Below are positions 49,359 to 58,473 of a stretch of DNA of 64,000 nucleotides, piece after piece; positions within the stretch are counted from its first letter, which is position 1; every line of letters starts with the position of its first letter. The translations under genes and the position numbers were made by a program. The notes beneath the pieces are model-generated. The model did not search any database, had not been told where the DNA came from, and saw only the letters and a list, made by a program, of their open reading frames with translations. The DNA is from an uncultured Actinomycetes bacterium (GTDB taxonomy: Bacteria > Actinomycetota > Acidimicrobiia > Acidimicrobiales > RAAP-2). The stretch is from the NCBI GenBank assembly GCA_903825895.1, contig CAIKCI010000023.1, forward strand, positions 1 through 64,000, read 5' to 3'.

Positions 49359-50621
49359 ATGGCGAACCGATTTATGGTTGACCTCACTCCAATTCGGGAG
49401 AACCGCCAATTCCGTCTGTTGTTTTTTGGCTCATCGATCTCAACCCTGGGCGCTCAGCTTACGGTGGTGGCGATTCCCTATCAGATGTACCGCCTCACCC
49501 ACTCTTCACTCCAAGTCGGTCTTATTAGCTTGGCGCAACTGATCCCCTTACTTGCAGGTTCGCTCATCGGTGGCGCGGTTGGAGATGTTATTGATCGCCG
49601 ATGGTTGTTGATTTGGGCATCACTCTGTTCAGCATTTGCTGCTGGTGCATTGGCGTGGAATGCCCTCAGCGGCTCGTACTCGCTGTTGATTCTTTATCTT
49701 GTCAGTGCACTCGCCGCTGGCCTCACCGGGTTTGCCAACCCGGCGCGCAGTGCGGCAATTCCTATGCTGGTGAAGCCGAAGGATCTTGTTGCGGCATTTT
49801 CGTTTAACCAAGTGAGTTTTCAAATCGCCATTATTCTCGGACCTACTATCGCCGGGATTCTGATTGGCACGGCTGGACTGGCGTGGACCTACGCACTCGA
49901 TGGCAGCAGTTTTGTGTTCTTCATCGTCATGTTGCTTTTTCTCGATCCGCTGCCACCAACGCCAGGAGCCACAAAAGCTGGTCTTGGCTCCATTGCTGAA
50001 GGTTTCCGCTATCTTCGCGGTCGACAAATTATCCAGGGTGTCTATCTCCTTGACCTCAACGCCATGATCTTCGGCATGCCCCGAGCCCTCTTTCCGGCAA
50101 TGGCGCTTGAGATCTTCCATGGAGGAACGGGAACCCTGGGTCTGCTTTATTCAGCAGTAGGTGTCGGCGGTTTACTCGGAGCGTTAACGACGGGTTGGGT
50201 TGCAAACATTACCCACCGTGGACGTGCGGTTGTCATCGCCGTCATGGCCTGGGGAGTGGCGATTGCCCTCTTTGGTTTTTCCACTTCCTTGTGGATCGCA
50301 CTCGTGCTCTTAGCCCTAGCGGGATGGGCAGATGTGATCTCAGCGGTTTTGCGCAACACCATTCTTCAGACATCAATACCCGACTCATTTCGAAGCCGAC
50401 TCTCGTCGTTTCAAATGGCCGTCGTCACCGGTGGCCCTCGTCTTGGAGACCTAGAAGCGGGTGGTGTCGCTGCGGTCACCAGTACAGAATTCTCGGTCGT
50501 TTCTGGGGGGCTTGCTTGTTTCATTGGGGCCGCCGTCTTGGCCAAGATACTTCCCGAATTTTGGAGAACGGCGACGAATCCCGGCCCGCAGATCACCAAA
50601 GAGGCTACTGACGAAGGTTGA
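49359..50621 (+). CDS. MFS transporter, EntS/MFS_3-like
   Basis: The 420-residue, about 12-helix transporter begins with a short cytoplasmic segment NRQFRLLFFGSSISTLGAQLTVVAIPYQMY, a pattern of the enterobactin-exporter-like MFS_3 group. GGAVGDVIDRRWLL is motif A and AGLTGFANPARSAAIPML follows in helix 4. The substrate is unknown and no siderophore genes lie nearby. Confidence 0.85.
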   Translation: MANRFMVDLTPIRENRQFRLLFFGSSISTLGAQLTVVAIPYQMYRLTHSSLQVGLISLAQLIPLLAGSLIGGAVGDVIDRRWLLIWASLCSAFAAGALAWNALSGSYSLLILYLVSALAAGLTGFANPARSAAIPMLVKPKDLVAAFSFNQVSFQIAIILGPTIAGILIGTAGLAWTYALDGSSFVFFIVMLLFLDPLPPTPGATKAGLGSIAEGFRYLRGRQIIQGVYLLDLNAMIFGMPRALFPAMALEIFHGGTGTLGLLYSAVGVGGLLGALTTGWVANITHRGRAVVIAVMAWGVAIALFGFSTSLWIALVLLALAGWADVISAVLRNTILQTSIPDSFRSRLSSFQMAVVTGGPRLGDLEAGGVAAVTSTEFSVVSGGLACFIGAAVLAKILPEFWRTATNPGPQITKEATDEG

Positions 50622-50628
50622 TGGTGAC

Positions 50629-51030
50629 CTAAAGACCTGGCTGTGGTCCGGTGAGGACTGGTCCTTGGTGTTCTAGTTCAGCAACTTCATCGTCGCTAAA
50701 CACCCGCGAAACAGTAAGAAAGCGAACCCCCTCAGGGGCTTCTACTGAAAATCCGCTCCCGCGCCCGGGAACGACGTCAATGACCAATGCCGTGTGCTTC
50801 CAATATTCAAATTGATCACCGCCGATGTAGAAGGGAATATTGGTATCACCGACATAGCCGAGGAAGACGTCGCGTTGGCCGACTTTAAAGTCTCCGATTG
50901 GATAACACATTGGCGAACTTCCATCACAACAACCGCCGGACTGATGGAACATCAGCGCCCCATACTTTTCAACGAGTTGATTCAAAAGGGTATCGGCGGT
51001 TTTTGTCGTCTCGACTCGCTTTACGGTCAC
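50629..51030 (-). CDS. DUF779 family protein
   Basis: The 133-residue protein has the DUF779 hallmark HQSGGCCDGSSPMCYP and DVFLGYVGDTNIPFYI, followed by TALVIDVVPGRGSGFSVEAPEG. DUF779 genes are commonly next to aldehyde dehydrogenases, as here, but their exact role is not established. The three Cys could bind a metal (inference). It follows the dehydrogenase gene by 76 bp. Confidence 0.85.
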   Translation of the reverse strand: MTVKRVETTKTADTLLNQLVEKYGALMFHQSGGCCDGSSPMCYPIGDFKVGQRDVFLGYVGDTNIPFYIGGDQFEYWKHTALVIDVVPGRGSGFSVEAPEGVRFLTVSRVFSDDEVAELEHQGPVLTGPQPGL

Positions 51031-51106
51031 GATCTCCGCTCCTTCTCGCCATGCGCCATGCGGAGGAGACCAGATCTCCTCCGCAACGCGACACCGGTAG
51101 TCGTTT

Positions 51107-52624
51107 TTAAAAGAACCCTAACTTGTTCGGGCTGTAGCTCACAAGGAGGTTCTTGGTCTGCTGGTAGTGATCGAGCATCATCTTGTGGTTCTCACGACCA
51201 ATGCCAGAGTTCTTATATCCACCAAATGCTGCGTGTGCAGGGTACGCGTGGTAGCAGTTCGTCCAGACACGTCCGGCTTGGATACCACGACCCAAACGGT
51301 ATGCCGTGCTGCCGTCGCGGGTCCACACGCCAGCCCCAAGGCCATAAAGAGTGTCGTTAGCAATCGCTAGCGCTTCGGCTTCATCTTTAAAGGTCGTCAC
51401 CGCCAAAACAGGACCGAAGATCTCCTCTTGGAAAATCCGCATCGAGTTACTGCCCTTGAAGACCGTTGGTTCAACGTAGTAACCACCCTCGAAGCCTTCA
51501 ACAACTCGCTTTCCTCCACCAATCAAGATCTCGGCACCTTCCGCCTTGCCGATCTCGATGTAGCTCATGATCTTCTCGAACTGGTCGTTCGAAGCTTGCG
51601 CACCCATCATCGTATTGGGGTCCAACGGCGAACCACTTGTGATGGCCGCTACACGAGCGAGGCACTTCTCCATGAACTTCTCGTAAATCGATTCTTGGAT
51701 CAGGGCACGCGAAGGGCATGTGCAGACTTCACCTTGGTTCAAGGCGAACAGAACAAGTCCTTCGATTGCCTTATCAAGGAAGGCATCATCTTCGTCCATG
51801 ACGTCTTCCATGAAGACGTTGGGGCTCTTTCCACCAAGCTCCAACGTGACCGGAATTAAGTTTTCCGACGCGTACTGCATGATCAAGCGGCCGGTCGTGG
51901 TTTCACCAGTGAAGGCAATTTTGGCGATACGGGGGCTTGATGCAAGGGGTTTCCCCGCTTCGACACCAAATCCATTCACCACGTTCAAGACACCTGCGGG
52001 AAGCAGGTCTTGGATCAGCTCCACCAACAACAAAATCGATACAGGTGTCTGTTCGGCTGGCTTCAGGATGACGCAGTTTCCTGCTGCTAAGGCAGGGGCG
52101 AGTTTCCATACTGCCATCAAGATGGGAAAGTTCCACGGAATGATCTGTCCCACAACACCCAGTGGCTCGTGGAAGTGATACGCAACGGTATCGTGATCAA
52201 TTTCGCTAATACCGCCTTCTTGCGCGCGTATCGCCCCGGCAAAATAGCGGAAGTGATCGACCGCCAAGGGAAGGTCCGCGTTGATTGTTTCACGAACTGC
52301 TTTGCCGTTCTCCCAGCACTCGGCGATGGCCAAGTACTCAAGGTTCGTTTCCATAATGTCGGCGATCTTTAATAAGATATTCGACCGCTCCGTTGCACTC
52401 GTCTGGCCCCAGGCGTCTTTTGCTGCGTGTGCTGCATCTAACGCTGCTTCAATATCCGAGGCATCTGACTGCGCAACTTGGCAATAGGGCTCGCCTGTTA
52501 CTGGCGAAATATTGTCAAAGTACCTTCCAGCTTTTGGCGGCATCCACTTGCCCCCAATAAAGTTGTCATATTTCGCTTTGTACTGAACAGGGCTCTCTTT
52601 GGAACCAGGAATCGCAAACGTCAT
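51107..52624 (-). CDS. NAD-dependent aldehyde dehydrogenase
   Basis: This 505-residue ALDH oxidises aldehydes to acids. [44 protein letters not shown] (catalytic Glu) and [13 protein letters not shown] (catalytic Cys) are intact. The acetaldehyde/ExaC-like type found beside DUF779 fits both the length and the ending [10 protein letters not shown]. Its start is supported by purine-rich AAAGGGGG just ahead of the ATG. Confidence 0.93.
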   Translation of the reverse strand: MTFAIPGSKESPVQYKAKYDNFIGGKWMPPKAGRYFDNISPVTGEPYCQVAQSDASDIEAALDAAHAAKDAWGQTSATERSNILLKIADIMETNLEYLAIAECWENGKAVRETINADLPLAVDHFRYFAGAIRAQEGGISEIDHDTVAYHFHEPLGVVGQIIPWNFPILMAVWKLAPALAAGNCVILKPAEQTPVSILLLVELIQDLLPAGVLNVVNGFGVEAGKPLASSPRIAKIAFTGETTTGRLIMQYASENLIPVTLELGGKSPNVFMEDVMDEDDAFLDKAIEGLVLFALNQGEVCTCPSRALIQESIYEKFMEKCLARVAAITSGSPLDPNTMMGAQASNDQFEKIMSYIEIGKAEGAEILIGGGKRVVEGFEGGYYVEPTVFKGSNSMRIFQEEIFGPVLAVTTFKDEAEALAIANDTLYGLGAGVWTRDGSTAYRLGRGIQAGRVWTNCYHAYPAHAAFGGYKNSGIGRENHKMMLDHYQQTKNLLVSYSPNKLGFF

Positions 52625-52769
52625 TTTATTCCCCCTTTATTCTTCGCCCGCAGTTGCGCAGGAGAGAATATCAATCTAGTCAACTTCTTAGAGAATTTCC
52701 GAGGCGCTTTCTGGGACTTCAGTGGCGGAGATCCTTAAGCCGATCCCCCTAGACCCACAAAGGGGATTC

Positions 52770-53795
52770 CTAGACGGGAGGACGAGAAAATGAGACCGGG
52801 ACGGCGAGTTGTCCACAGGCCGCTGCAATCTCTGATCCTCGAGTGTTGCGCACTGTTGTCATGATTCCCTGTTCATTCAGCGCTGAAAAGAACTCTTGGA
52901 CGCGTTCTTTAGATGTTCCTCTCACCAAGTATCCCGGGGTGGGGTTTAAGGGAATCAGATTGACGTGTGCTTTCAACGGTCGGGCATAGGCCACAAGCTC
53001 TTTGATGTCACGATCGGTGTCGTTCACCCCGTCGATCAAGGCCCACTCAAACGAAAGGCGGCGATTCGTCGTTTCCACGTACTCCATGCACGCGTCACCT
53101 AACGCTGACAGGGGATAGCGCTTGTTCATCGGAACGAGCTCATTGCGTCGCACATCATTTGCGCTGTGGAGCGAAACCGCCAAGTTCAACTGCAAGGGTT
53201 CTTGGGTGAGCCGGCGAATTCCTGGCACAATCCCAACAGTCGAGATGGTGATCTTGCGTGCCGAGATGCCGATGGCGTGATGAAGGCGATTCACTGCCGC
53301 CATCATGTTGTCGTAGTTCGCCATGGGTTCGCCCATTCCCATAAAGACAATGTTGGTCACCCGTCGAGGCTGTGCTTCTCGAGCAGCCACGATGTACTGC
53401 TCGACGATTTCGCCCACCGTGAGGTGGCGAAAGAACCCACCCTGTCCGGTCGCACAAAACGTGCACCCCATGGCACAGCCCGCCTGGGTTGACACACAGA
53501 CGGTCACGCGCTGGCGATAGTTCATCAGGACAGTTTCAATAGCGCTTTTCTCATCAAGGGCAAACGCCCACTTCGTGGTCTCGCCGTCGTCCGTCACGGT
53601 TTTTTCGACTTCTCGAAGCGCTGACGGGAGCGCTGTCTCCAAAAGATCCCGCAGATCTTGTGGCAGATTCGTCATCTCTTGGGGGCTCGCCAGATTCTTG
53701 TGGAGACCCTCAAAGACCTGACGAGAGCGATAGGCAGGGAGATCTCCGAGGAGTCCAGAGAGGTCATCGATCTCTGCGTCATAGCGGGAAGCCAT
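52770..53795 (-). CDS. rlmN: 23S rRNA (adenine2503-C2)-methyltransferase RlmN
   Basis: RlmN is a radical SAM enzyme methylating A2503 of 23S rRNA and A37 of some tRNAs. The 341-residue protein has the cluster motif CAMGCTFCATGQGG (CxxxCxxC), the VFMGMGEPMANYDN segment, and the second catalytic Cys in TVRNTRGSEIAAACGQL near the end. It has its own leaderless-type promoter. Confidence 0.95.
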   Translation of the reverse strand: MASRYDAEIDDLSGLLGDLPAYRSRQVFEGLHKNLASPQEMTNLPQDLRDLLETALPSALREVEKTVTDDGETTKWAFALDEKSAIETVLMNYRQRVTVCVSTQAGCAMGCTFCATGQGGFFRHLTVGEIVEQYIVAAREAQPRRVTNIVFMGMGEPMANYDNMMAAVNRLHHAIGISARKITISTVGIVPGIRRLTQEPLQLNLAVSLHSANDVRRNELVPMNKRYPLSALGDACMEYVETTNRRLSFEWALIDGVNDTDRDIKELVAYARPLKAHVNLIPLNPTPGYLVRGTSKERVQEFFSALNEQGIMTTVRNTRGSEIAAACGQLAVPVSFSRPPV

Positions 53796-53801
53796 GGCCC
53801 C

Positions 53802-53807
53802 ACGCTA
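53802..53807 (-). promoter_or_regulatory. -10 hexamer TAGCGT, leaderless rlmN start
   Basis: On the minus strand TAGCGT is followed by six bases and the rlmN ATG at 53795. There is no ribosome-binding site in the spacer. Confidence 0.4.
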
Positions 53808-53919
53808 GGGCTCAAATCACTCCCCTGATTCAAGGGTAAGTTAAGAGACGCAAATTCGGAATCTGTCTCATATGACTTTCTCACGACAAGTGGAAGAGTC
53901 CCAAGGAAGGAACACCATC

Positions 53920-54696
53920 ATGGAGTTAAAAGGAACATCAGCAATTATCACCGGTGGAGCATCAGGACTCGGTGAGGCAACCGCACGAGTATTGGCGAAT
54001 CGGGGCGTCCATGCAGTGATCGCTGACCTCAATGATGATGCTGGAAATGCACTAGCGAAAGAGATCAAGGGCACCTTTGTTCACACCGACGTGACGAACA
54101 CCGAACAAGTGATCGAGGCAATTAACGCAGCCACTGCTGCGGCACCCCTCTTTAGCGTTGTGAACTGTGCTGGTGTCGGTTGGGCGTCACGCGCTATCGG
54201 AAAAGACGGCGAGTACGCAAGTGCCCATGATCTTGATGTCTACCGCAAGGTGATCGAAATCAACTTGGTGGGAACGTTCAACGTTTGTCGCTTGGCCGCA
54301 ACAGCGATGAGCCACAACACGCCAGACGAGGACGGCTCACGTGGTGCAATTGTGAACACCGCTTCGGTCGCCGCCGAAGACGGCCAGACTGGCCAAGTTG
54401 CCTACGCATCATCAAAGGGTGGCGTCGTCGGTCTGACCTTGCCGTTAGCTCGAGACCTTTCAGCGATTGGCGTACGCGCCAACTGTATTCTTCCGGGACT
54501 TATCGACACCCCCATCTACGGTCAAGGTGAAGCCAGCGAAGAGTTCAAGGCTCGTCTTGGAACAGGCGTGTTGTTCCCAAAGCGTTTAGGCCGAAGCGAA
54601 GAGTTTGCAACCCTGGCCGTTGAACTCTTAGCGAACAGCTACATCAATGCCGAGTCGATTCGTATTGACGCAGGCATCCGCATGCAACCCAAATGA
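53920..54696 (+). CDS. SDR, 3-hydroxyacyl-CoA dehydrogenase type II-like
   Basis: The 258-residue classical SDR has ITGGASGLGEA near residue 9, Asp in VIADLND for NAD, NCAGVGWA, NTASVAAEDG and YASSKGG, and ends IRIDAGIRMQPK. The long segment SRAIGKDGEYASAHDLDVYRKVIEINLVGTFNV matches the 17-beta-HSD10-like group that oxidises 3-hydroxyacyl-CoA. GGAAGGAA before the ATG at 53920 fixes the start over an upstream in-frame ATG at 53872. Confidence 0.88.
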   Translation: MELKGTSAIITGGASGLGEATARVLANRGVHAVIADLNDDAGNALAKEIKGTFVHTDVTNTEQVIEAINAATAAAPLFSVVNCAGVGWASRAIGKDGEYASAHDLDVYRKVIEINLVGTFNVCRLAATAMSHNTPDEDGSRGAIVNTASVAAEDGQTGQVAYASSKGGVVGLTLPLARDLSAIGVRANCILPGLIDTPIYGQGEASEEFKARLGTGVLFPKRLGRSEEFATLAVELLANSYINAESIRIDAGIRMQPK

Positions 54697-54744
54697 TCAG
54701 CCACTAAGCCGTCACTGGCTCTCTCAAGAAGGAGTGCCGAAGCG

Positions 54745-56124
54745 TCAGTGTGAATAGGACGCAGTGACGCGACCTTCCTTGGGCAGTGGTCCCTCGAGGC
54801 CATCTAAGTAGGCGACAGCTTCGCGTATTTTTTCAAGAAGGATTCCCGCCAAGCTCATTGACAATCCGTTTTTCACCACAATCCGCTGAACAGTCATGTC
54901 GGCCAAGTTGTCCGGCATCGGGTATGCGGGAACGAGCCAACCATGTTGGCGCAGTTGGTTGCTCAAGTCATAAAGATCCCACTTCTCGGTGTAAGCCTTT
55001 TTGAGTCGCCACGCGAAAACAGGAATATCCGTCGTCGGACTCCAAAGTTCAAATGGGCCCAGTTTCCCGATCTCTTCTGCAAGGTAGTTCGCAACATCCT
55101 GAGAAGAACGTTGTACTTCGGTGTAACCCTGGCGACCCAAGCGAAGGAACATGTAGTACTGAAGAAGCACCTGAGCTCCTGGCCGGGAAAAGTTCAACGC
55201 CAGGGTTGGCATTTCGCCACCCAAGTAGGACACTTTAAAGATGAGGTCTTCGGGAAGATCTTTTTCCTCGCGCCAAACTACCCAGCCAATTCCTGGATAG
55301 ACCAGGCCGTATTTGTGTCCACTGGTGCTAATTGAGTGCACCCGCTCAAGCCGGAAGTCCCAAACTAAATCAGGCTGGAGAAAGGGAGCGATGAACGCTC
55401 CCGACGCCCCATCAACGTGTATCGGAACATTGAATCCTTTTTCTTGTTCGATCTCGTCCAACGCGGCAGCGATCTCGGCGACGGGTTCATACATACCGGT
55501 ATAGGTCACGCCGAGGATGGCCACCACGCCGATGGTGTTTTCATCGACATAATCCTTGATGTTTTCGCTATCAAGGGTTTGGTGCTCTTCGGTGACGGGA
55601 ACATAGCGGGCTTCAACTTCAAAATAGTTGGCAAACTTTTCCCAACAGACTTGGACCGCAGAGCTCATCACGATATTGGGAGCTTCAGTGGACTTCCCAG
55701 CGGCTTTACGTTCATTGGACCAACGACGCTTTAGCGCAAGTCCACCAAGCATGCAGGCCTCAGAAGAGCCGATCGTGGACGTTCCAATCGTGTGCTGAGG
55801 ATTAGGAGCATTCCAGAGGTCGGCCAGAATCGTCCAACATCGCTGTTCAATCGCCGCGGTTGCCGGGTACTCATCCTTGTCGATCATGTTCTTGTCGACC
55901 GTCTCCGCGTAAAGCTTGGTGGCCAAGGGATCCATCCACGTCGTGACGAAAGTGGCGAGGTTCAGGCGCGCATTTCCATCAAGCATGGCTTCATCGTGCA
56001 CAATCTGGTACGCGGTCTCAGGCGACATAGCGCCGTTTTCAAGACTGAACTTCATCTTTTTTTCCATCTCTCCTGGACGTGAAAAAAGTGGATTGAGATC
56101 AAAGGTCTCATCAAACTCAGGCAT
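54745..56124 (-). CDS. gadB: glutamate decarboxylase
   Basis: This PLP enzyme turns glutamate into GABA while consuming a proton. The 459-residue protein has ATFVTTWMDPLATKL, the GTSTIGSSEACMLGGLALKRRW substrate region, HVDGASGAFIAPF, and the PLP lysine in SISTSGHKYG. The ending is a standard GAD tail. No glutamate/GABA antiporter gene is in the window. The start shares one base with the dnaB stop (TAATG) after GGAAGGAA, so it is coupled to the helicase gene. An in-frame ATG at 56172 lies inside dnaB and is less likely. Confidence 0.93.
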   Translation of the reverse strand: MPEFDETFDLNPLFSRPGEMEKKMKFSLENGAMSPETAYQIVHDEAMLDGNARLNLATFVTTWMDPLATKLYAETVDKNMIDKDEYPATAAIEQRCWTILADLWNAPNPQHTIGTSTIGSSEACMLGGLALKRRWSNERKAAGKSTEAPNIVMSSAVQVCWEKFANYFEVEARYVPVTEEHQTLDSENIKDYVDENTIGVVAILGVTYTGMYEPVAEIAAALDEIEQEKGFNVPIHVDGASGAFIAPFLQPDLVWDFRLERVHSISTSGHKYGLVYPGIGWVVWREEKDLPEDLIFKVSYLGGEMPTLALNFSRPGAQVLLQYYMFLRLGRQGYTEVQRSSQDVANYLAEEIGKLGPFELWSPTTDIPVFAWRLKKAYTEKWDLYDLSNQLRQHGWLVPAYPMPDNLADMTVQRIVVKNGLSMSLAGILLEKIREAVAYLDGLEGPLPKEGRVTASYSH

Positions 56125-57506
56125 TACAGATTCCTTCCCATATTGTCGAAGCGCGCATACTGACCAAGCCACGCCAGCTCCACGGTGCCTACAGGTCCAT
56201 TTCGGTGCTTTGAAATAATCACCTCCGCCATTCCCCGACGGTCCGGCGGAGCTTCCGAGTCGTAAACCTCTTCTCGGTAAAGAAATGCCACCACGTCAGC
56301 GTCTTGTTCAAGGGATCCTGATTCACGAAGGTCCGAAAGCATTGGCCGCTTATCCTGGCGAGCCTCAAGACCTCGAGAGAGCTGAGAGAGCGCAACGACG
56401 GGTGCATTCAATTCACGGGCCAAGATTTTCAGTCCACGGCTCATCTCAGCGACCTCTACTTGACGGTTCTCAGCATTCGACCGCGAACTCATCAACTGCA
56501 GATAGTCAATGATGACGATGCCGAGTTCACCGTGCTGTTTTTTCAGACGACGAGCTCGGGCTCGAATATCCATAATCGTCAGGTGCGGGTTGTCGTCGAT
56601 ATAGATCGGCGAATCCGAGAGGCGTGTCAAGGCACTGGACACCTTCTTCCAGTCCGACTCCGAGAGTTGGCCGGTCTGCATACGTTTTGAGTCGACCCGT
56701 GCTTCTGAGGCCAGCAGACGCTGGGTGAGCTCGAGGTGACTCATTTCCAGTGAGAACATCAGAGCGGGCTTGTTGTCGATTGCACCAATGTGCGTCAACA
56801 TCCCAAGTGCAAAACTTGTCTTACCCATTGAAGGACGTGCACCAACAATGGTCAACGACGCCGGCTGCAGTCCCGCCAGCAACTTGTCCAGGTCGGTATA
56901 ACCCGTTGCCGTACCAGTCATTGTCTCTTTACGATTCGCCAATTCTTCGATGCGCTCAAAACTTGCCATCAACAAGTCGTCCAGTCGGGCAAGAGAGTCA
57001 GCGCTGCGCCGATCGGAGATTTCCATCATCTTCTGCTCGGCTTCATCAACCGCGCCAACGACATCGGTCGGCGCCGAGTACGCAATGTCTGAGATCTCTC
57101 CAGCGACAACCACCATGCGGCGCAATAGTGCGAGTTCACTCACAATTGTGGCGTAATGCTGCGCGTTGGCCACCGACGGCGTTGCACTCTGGAGTGCCAC
57201 TAAGTCTGTTGGGTCGCCAACAAGATCTGCGTCAAGCGTCCGACGTAGTTCGTCGGTCACGGTTACCGCATCAACCGGTTCACCTTTTTCGTAGAGATGA
57301 GAAATTGCAGCAAAAAGGTTCCCGTGTGTGGGCTTATAAAAGTCATCGGCGCTGCAGACCTCTAACGCAAGGGAAATTGCATCTGTGCTGAGAAGCATCG
57401 ATCCGAGAAGGGACTCTTCTGCGTCAAGGTCGTGTGGTGGTACACGCGGTCCCGAAGGAGCCGGGTGGAGGCGTCGTGGGCGCGGTGTGTCAAATGCTTG
57501 GACCAT
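56124..57506 (-). CDS. dnaB: replicative DNA helicase DnaB
   Basis: The 460-residue hexameric helicase unwinds DNA at the replication fork. The N-terminal domain begins VPPHDLDAEESLLGSMLLS. The RecA-like domain has Walker A GARPSMGKTSF, Walker B IVIIDYLQLM, and SQLSRGLEARQDKRPMLSDLRESGSLEQDAD. No intein is present. It is separated from rplI by two unrelated genes, whereas many actinobacteria keep them closer. Two DnaA-box-like sites lie about 75-100 bp upstream. Confidence 0.96.
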   Translation of the reverse strand: MVQAFDTPRPRRLHPAPSGPRVPPHDLDAEESLLGSMLLSTDAISLALEVCSADDFYKPTHGNLFAAISHLYEKGEPVDAVTVTDELRRTLDADLVGDPTDLVALQSATPSVANAQHYATIVSELALLRRMVVVAGEISDIAYSAPTDVVGAVDEAEQKMMEISDRRSADSLARLDDLLMASFERIEELANRKETMTGTATGYTDLDKLLAGLQPASLTIVGARPSMGKTSFALGMLTHIGAIDNKPALMFSLEMSHLELTQRLLASEARVDSKRMQTGQLSESDWKKVSSALTRLSDSPIYIDDNPHLTIMDIRARARRLKKQHGELGIVIIDYLQLMSSRSNAENRQVEVAEMSRGLKILARELNAPVVALSQLSRGLEARQDKRPMLSDLRESGSLEQDADVVAFLYREEVYDSEAPPDRRGMAEVIISKHRNGPVGTVELAWLGQYARFDNMGRNL

Positions 57507-57579
57507 CAGGACTCAACTGTCGTCGCAATGGCCTGGGGAGCGATAGACCCCTAAGCCGTGTAATTGGTGGGGAGAACCC

Positions 57580-57606
57580 TGTGGGTAACCCGTGATTTTG
57601 TCCACA
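57580..57606. promoter_or_regulatory. inverted pair of DnaA-box-like sequences
   Basis: TGTGGGTAA (57580-57588, complement TTACCCACA) and TTGTCCACA (57598-57606) face each other nine bases apart. TTGTCCACA is the DnaA box form found in high-GC actinobacteria. They lie in the gap between dnaB and a divergent membrane-protein gene. Confidence 0.5.
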
Positions 57607-57731
57607 GGACTAGTTTGTCGCTGGGGTGTAACAGTTCAGTGGATGACAGCGTTCTCGCGCTCGAGACTCCGAAACTCTAGGCTTTCGAGAGGTCCTCCTG
57701 CGGATCTCGTTCCATTCAAAGGATACAACCT

Positions 57732-58445
57732 ATGAATTCCCCAGAGAGTCTCGATCCAGAACCCCACCACCTGAGTGATCCCATTGGCGGGAGCGAGGAC
57801 ATTTCGGACGTCGCTCATCGCGGACACGATATCCACCTGCTCTCTTTTATTGCCGTCATGGCACTCATTCAAGCCGTGAACTTGCTGTTGACGCAGCGCC
57901 TAGATTTCTCGTTCCCCATCGGAAATGGTTTCGGCGAAATAGTAAGCATCGTCAGCCGAATCGCCAATGCCTTCTTTCTCGTCATGCTGATCCTCGCCAT
58001 CATCACGCTGGTGATCGCCAGAACAAAAACACCGCGGTTTGCCTCGGTAATGATAGTGACGTATCTCAGTGTTGCATCAATCAATATTCTTTTGAACATT
58101 CTCGAAATGATCTTCACGCATCGCTTGGACAGTGTGAGTCAGAGTGGATTGATTGGTGATCTCTGCTTAACCTTCTTGTCGATCACCTTGATTTTCTCCC
58201 TTTGGTATGAGGTCGCTGACACGCTTCTCCCCGGTGGAGCAATCGACTTTCCCGAAAACACCCAACACCCCGACAGTCCACCGATGTGGTTCGACTATTT
58301 GATTTTGGCATTTTTCGCCAACTCAACCTTTGGGCCAACGACCGAAGCAATCCGCTCACGTATTGGCCGAGCCATCATGATGGTGCAGGTTTCACTTGCG
58401 CTGATCGTCCTGATTGTTTTAGTAGCAAAGATCATCAAGGCCTAA
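57732..58445 (+). CDS. multi-pass membrane protein of unknown function
   Basis: The 237-residue product has four hydrophobic helices (about residues 37-53, 76-96, 103-125, 137-155) and a C-terminal block WFDYLILAFFANSTFGPTTEAIRSR followed by a last helix. The pattern DYLxLAFxxxxxFxPT then R before a final helix recalls uncharacterised DUF1345-like or channel-like bacterial membrane proteins. I cannot assign a function. AAAGGA precedes the ATG. It is convergent with the ligand-gated channel homologue, 28 bp apart. Confidence 0.68.
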   Translation: MNSPESLDPEPHHLSDPIGGSEDISDVAHRGHDIHLLSFIAVMALIQAVNLLLTQRLDFSFPIGNGFGEIVSIVSRIANAFFLVMLILAIITLVIARTKTPRFASVMIVTYLSVASINILLNILEMIFTHRLDSVSQSGLIGDLCLTFLSITLIFSLWYEVADTLLPGGAIDFPENTQHPDSPPMWFDYLILAFFANSTFGPTTEAIRSRIGRAIMMVQVSLALIVLIVLVAKIIKA

Positions 58446-58473
58446 CAACCGTTGCCAAGCTTCGACGAGCGCT

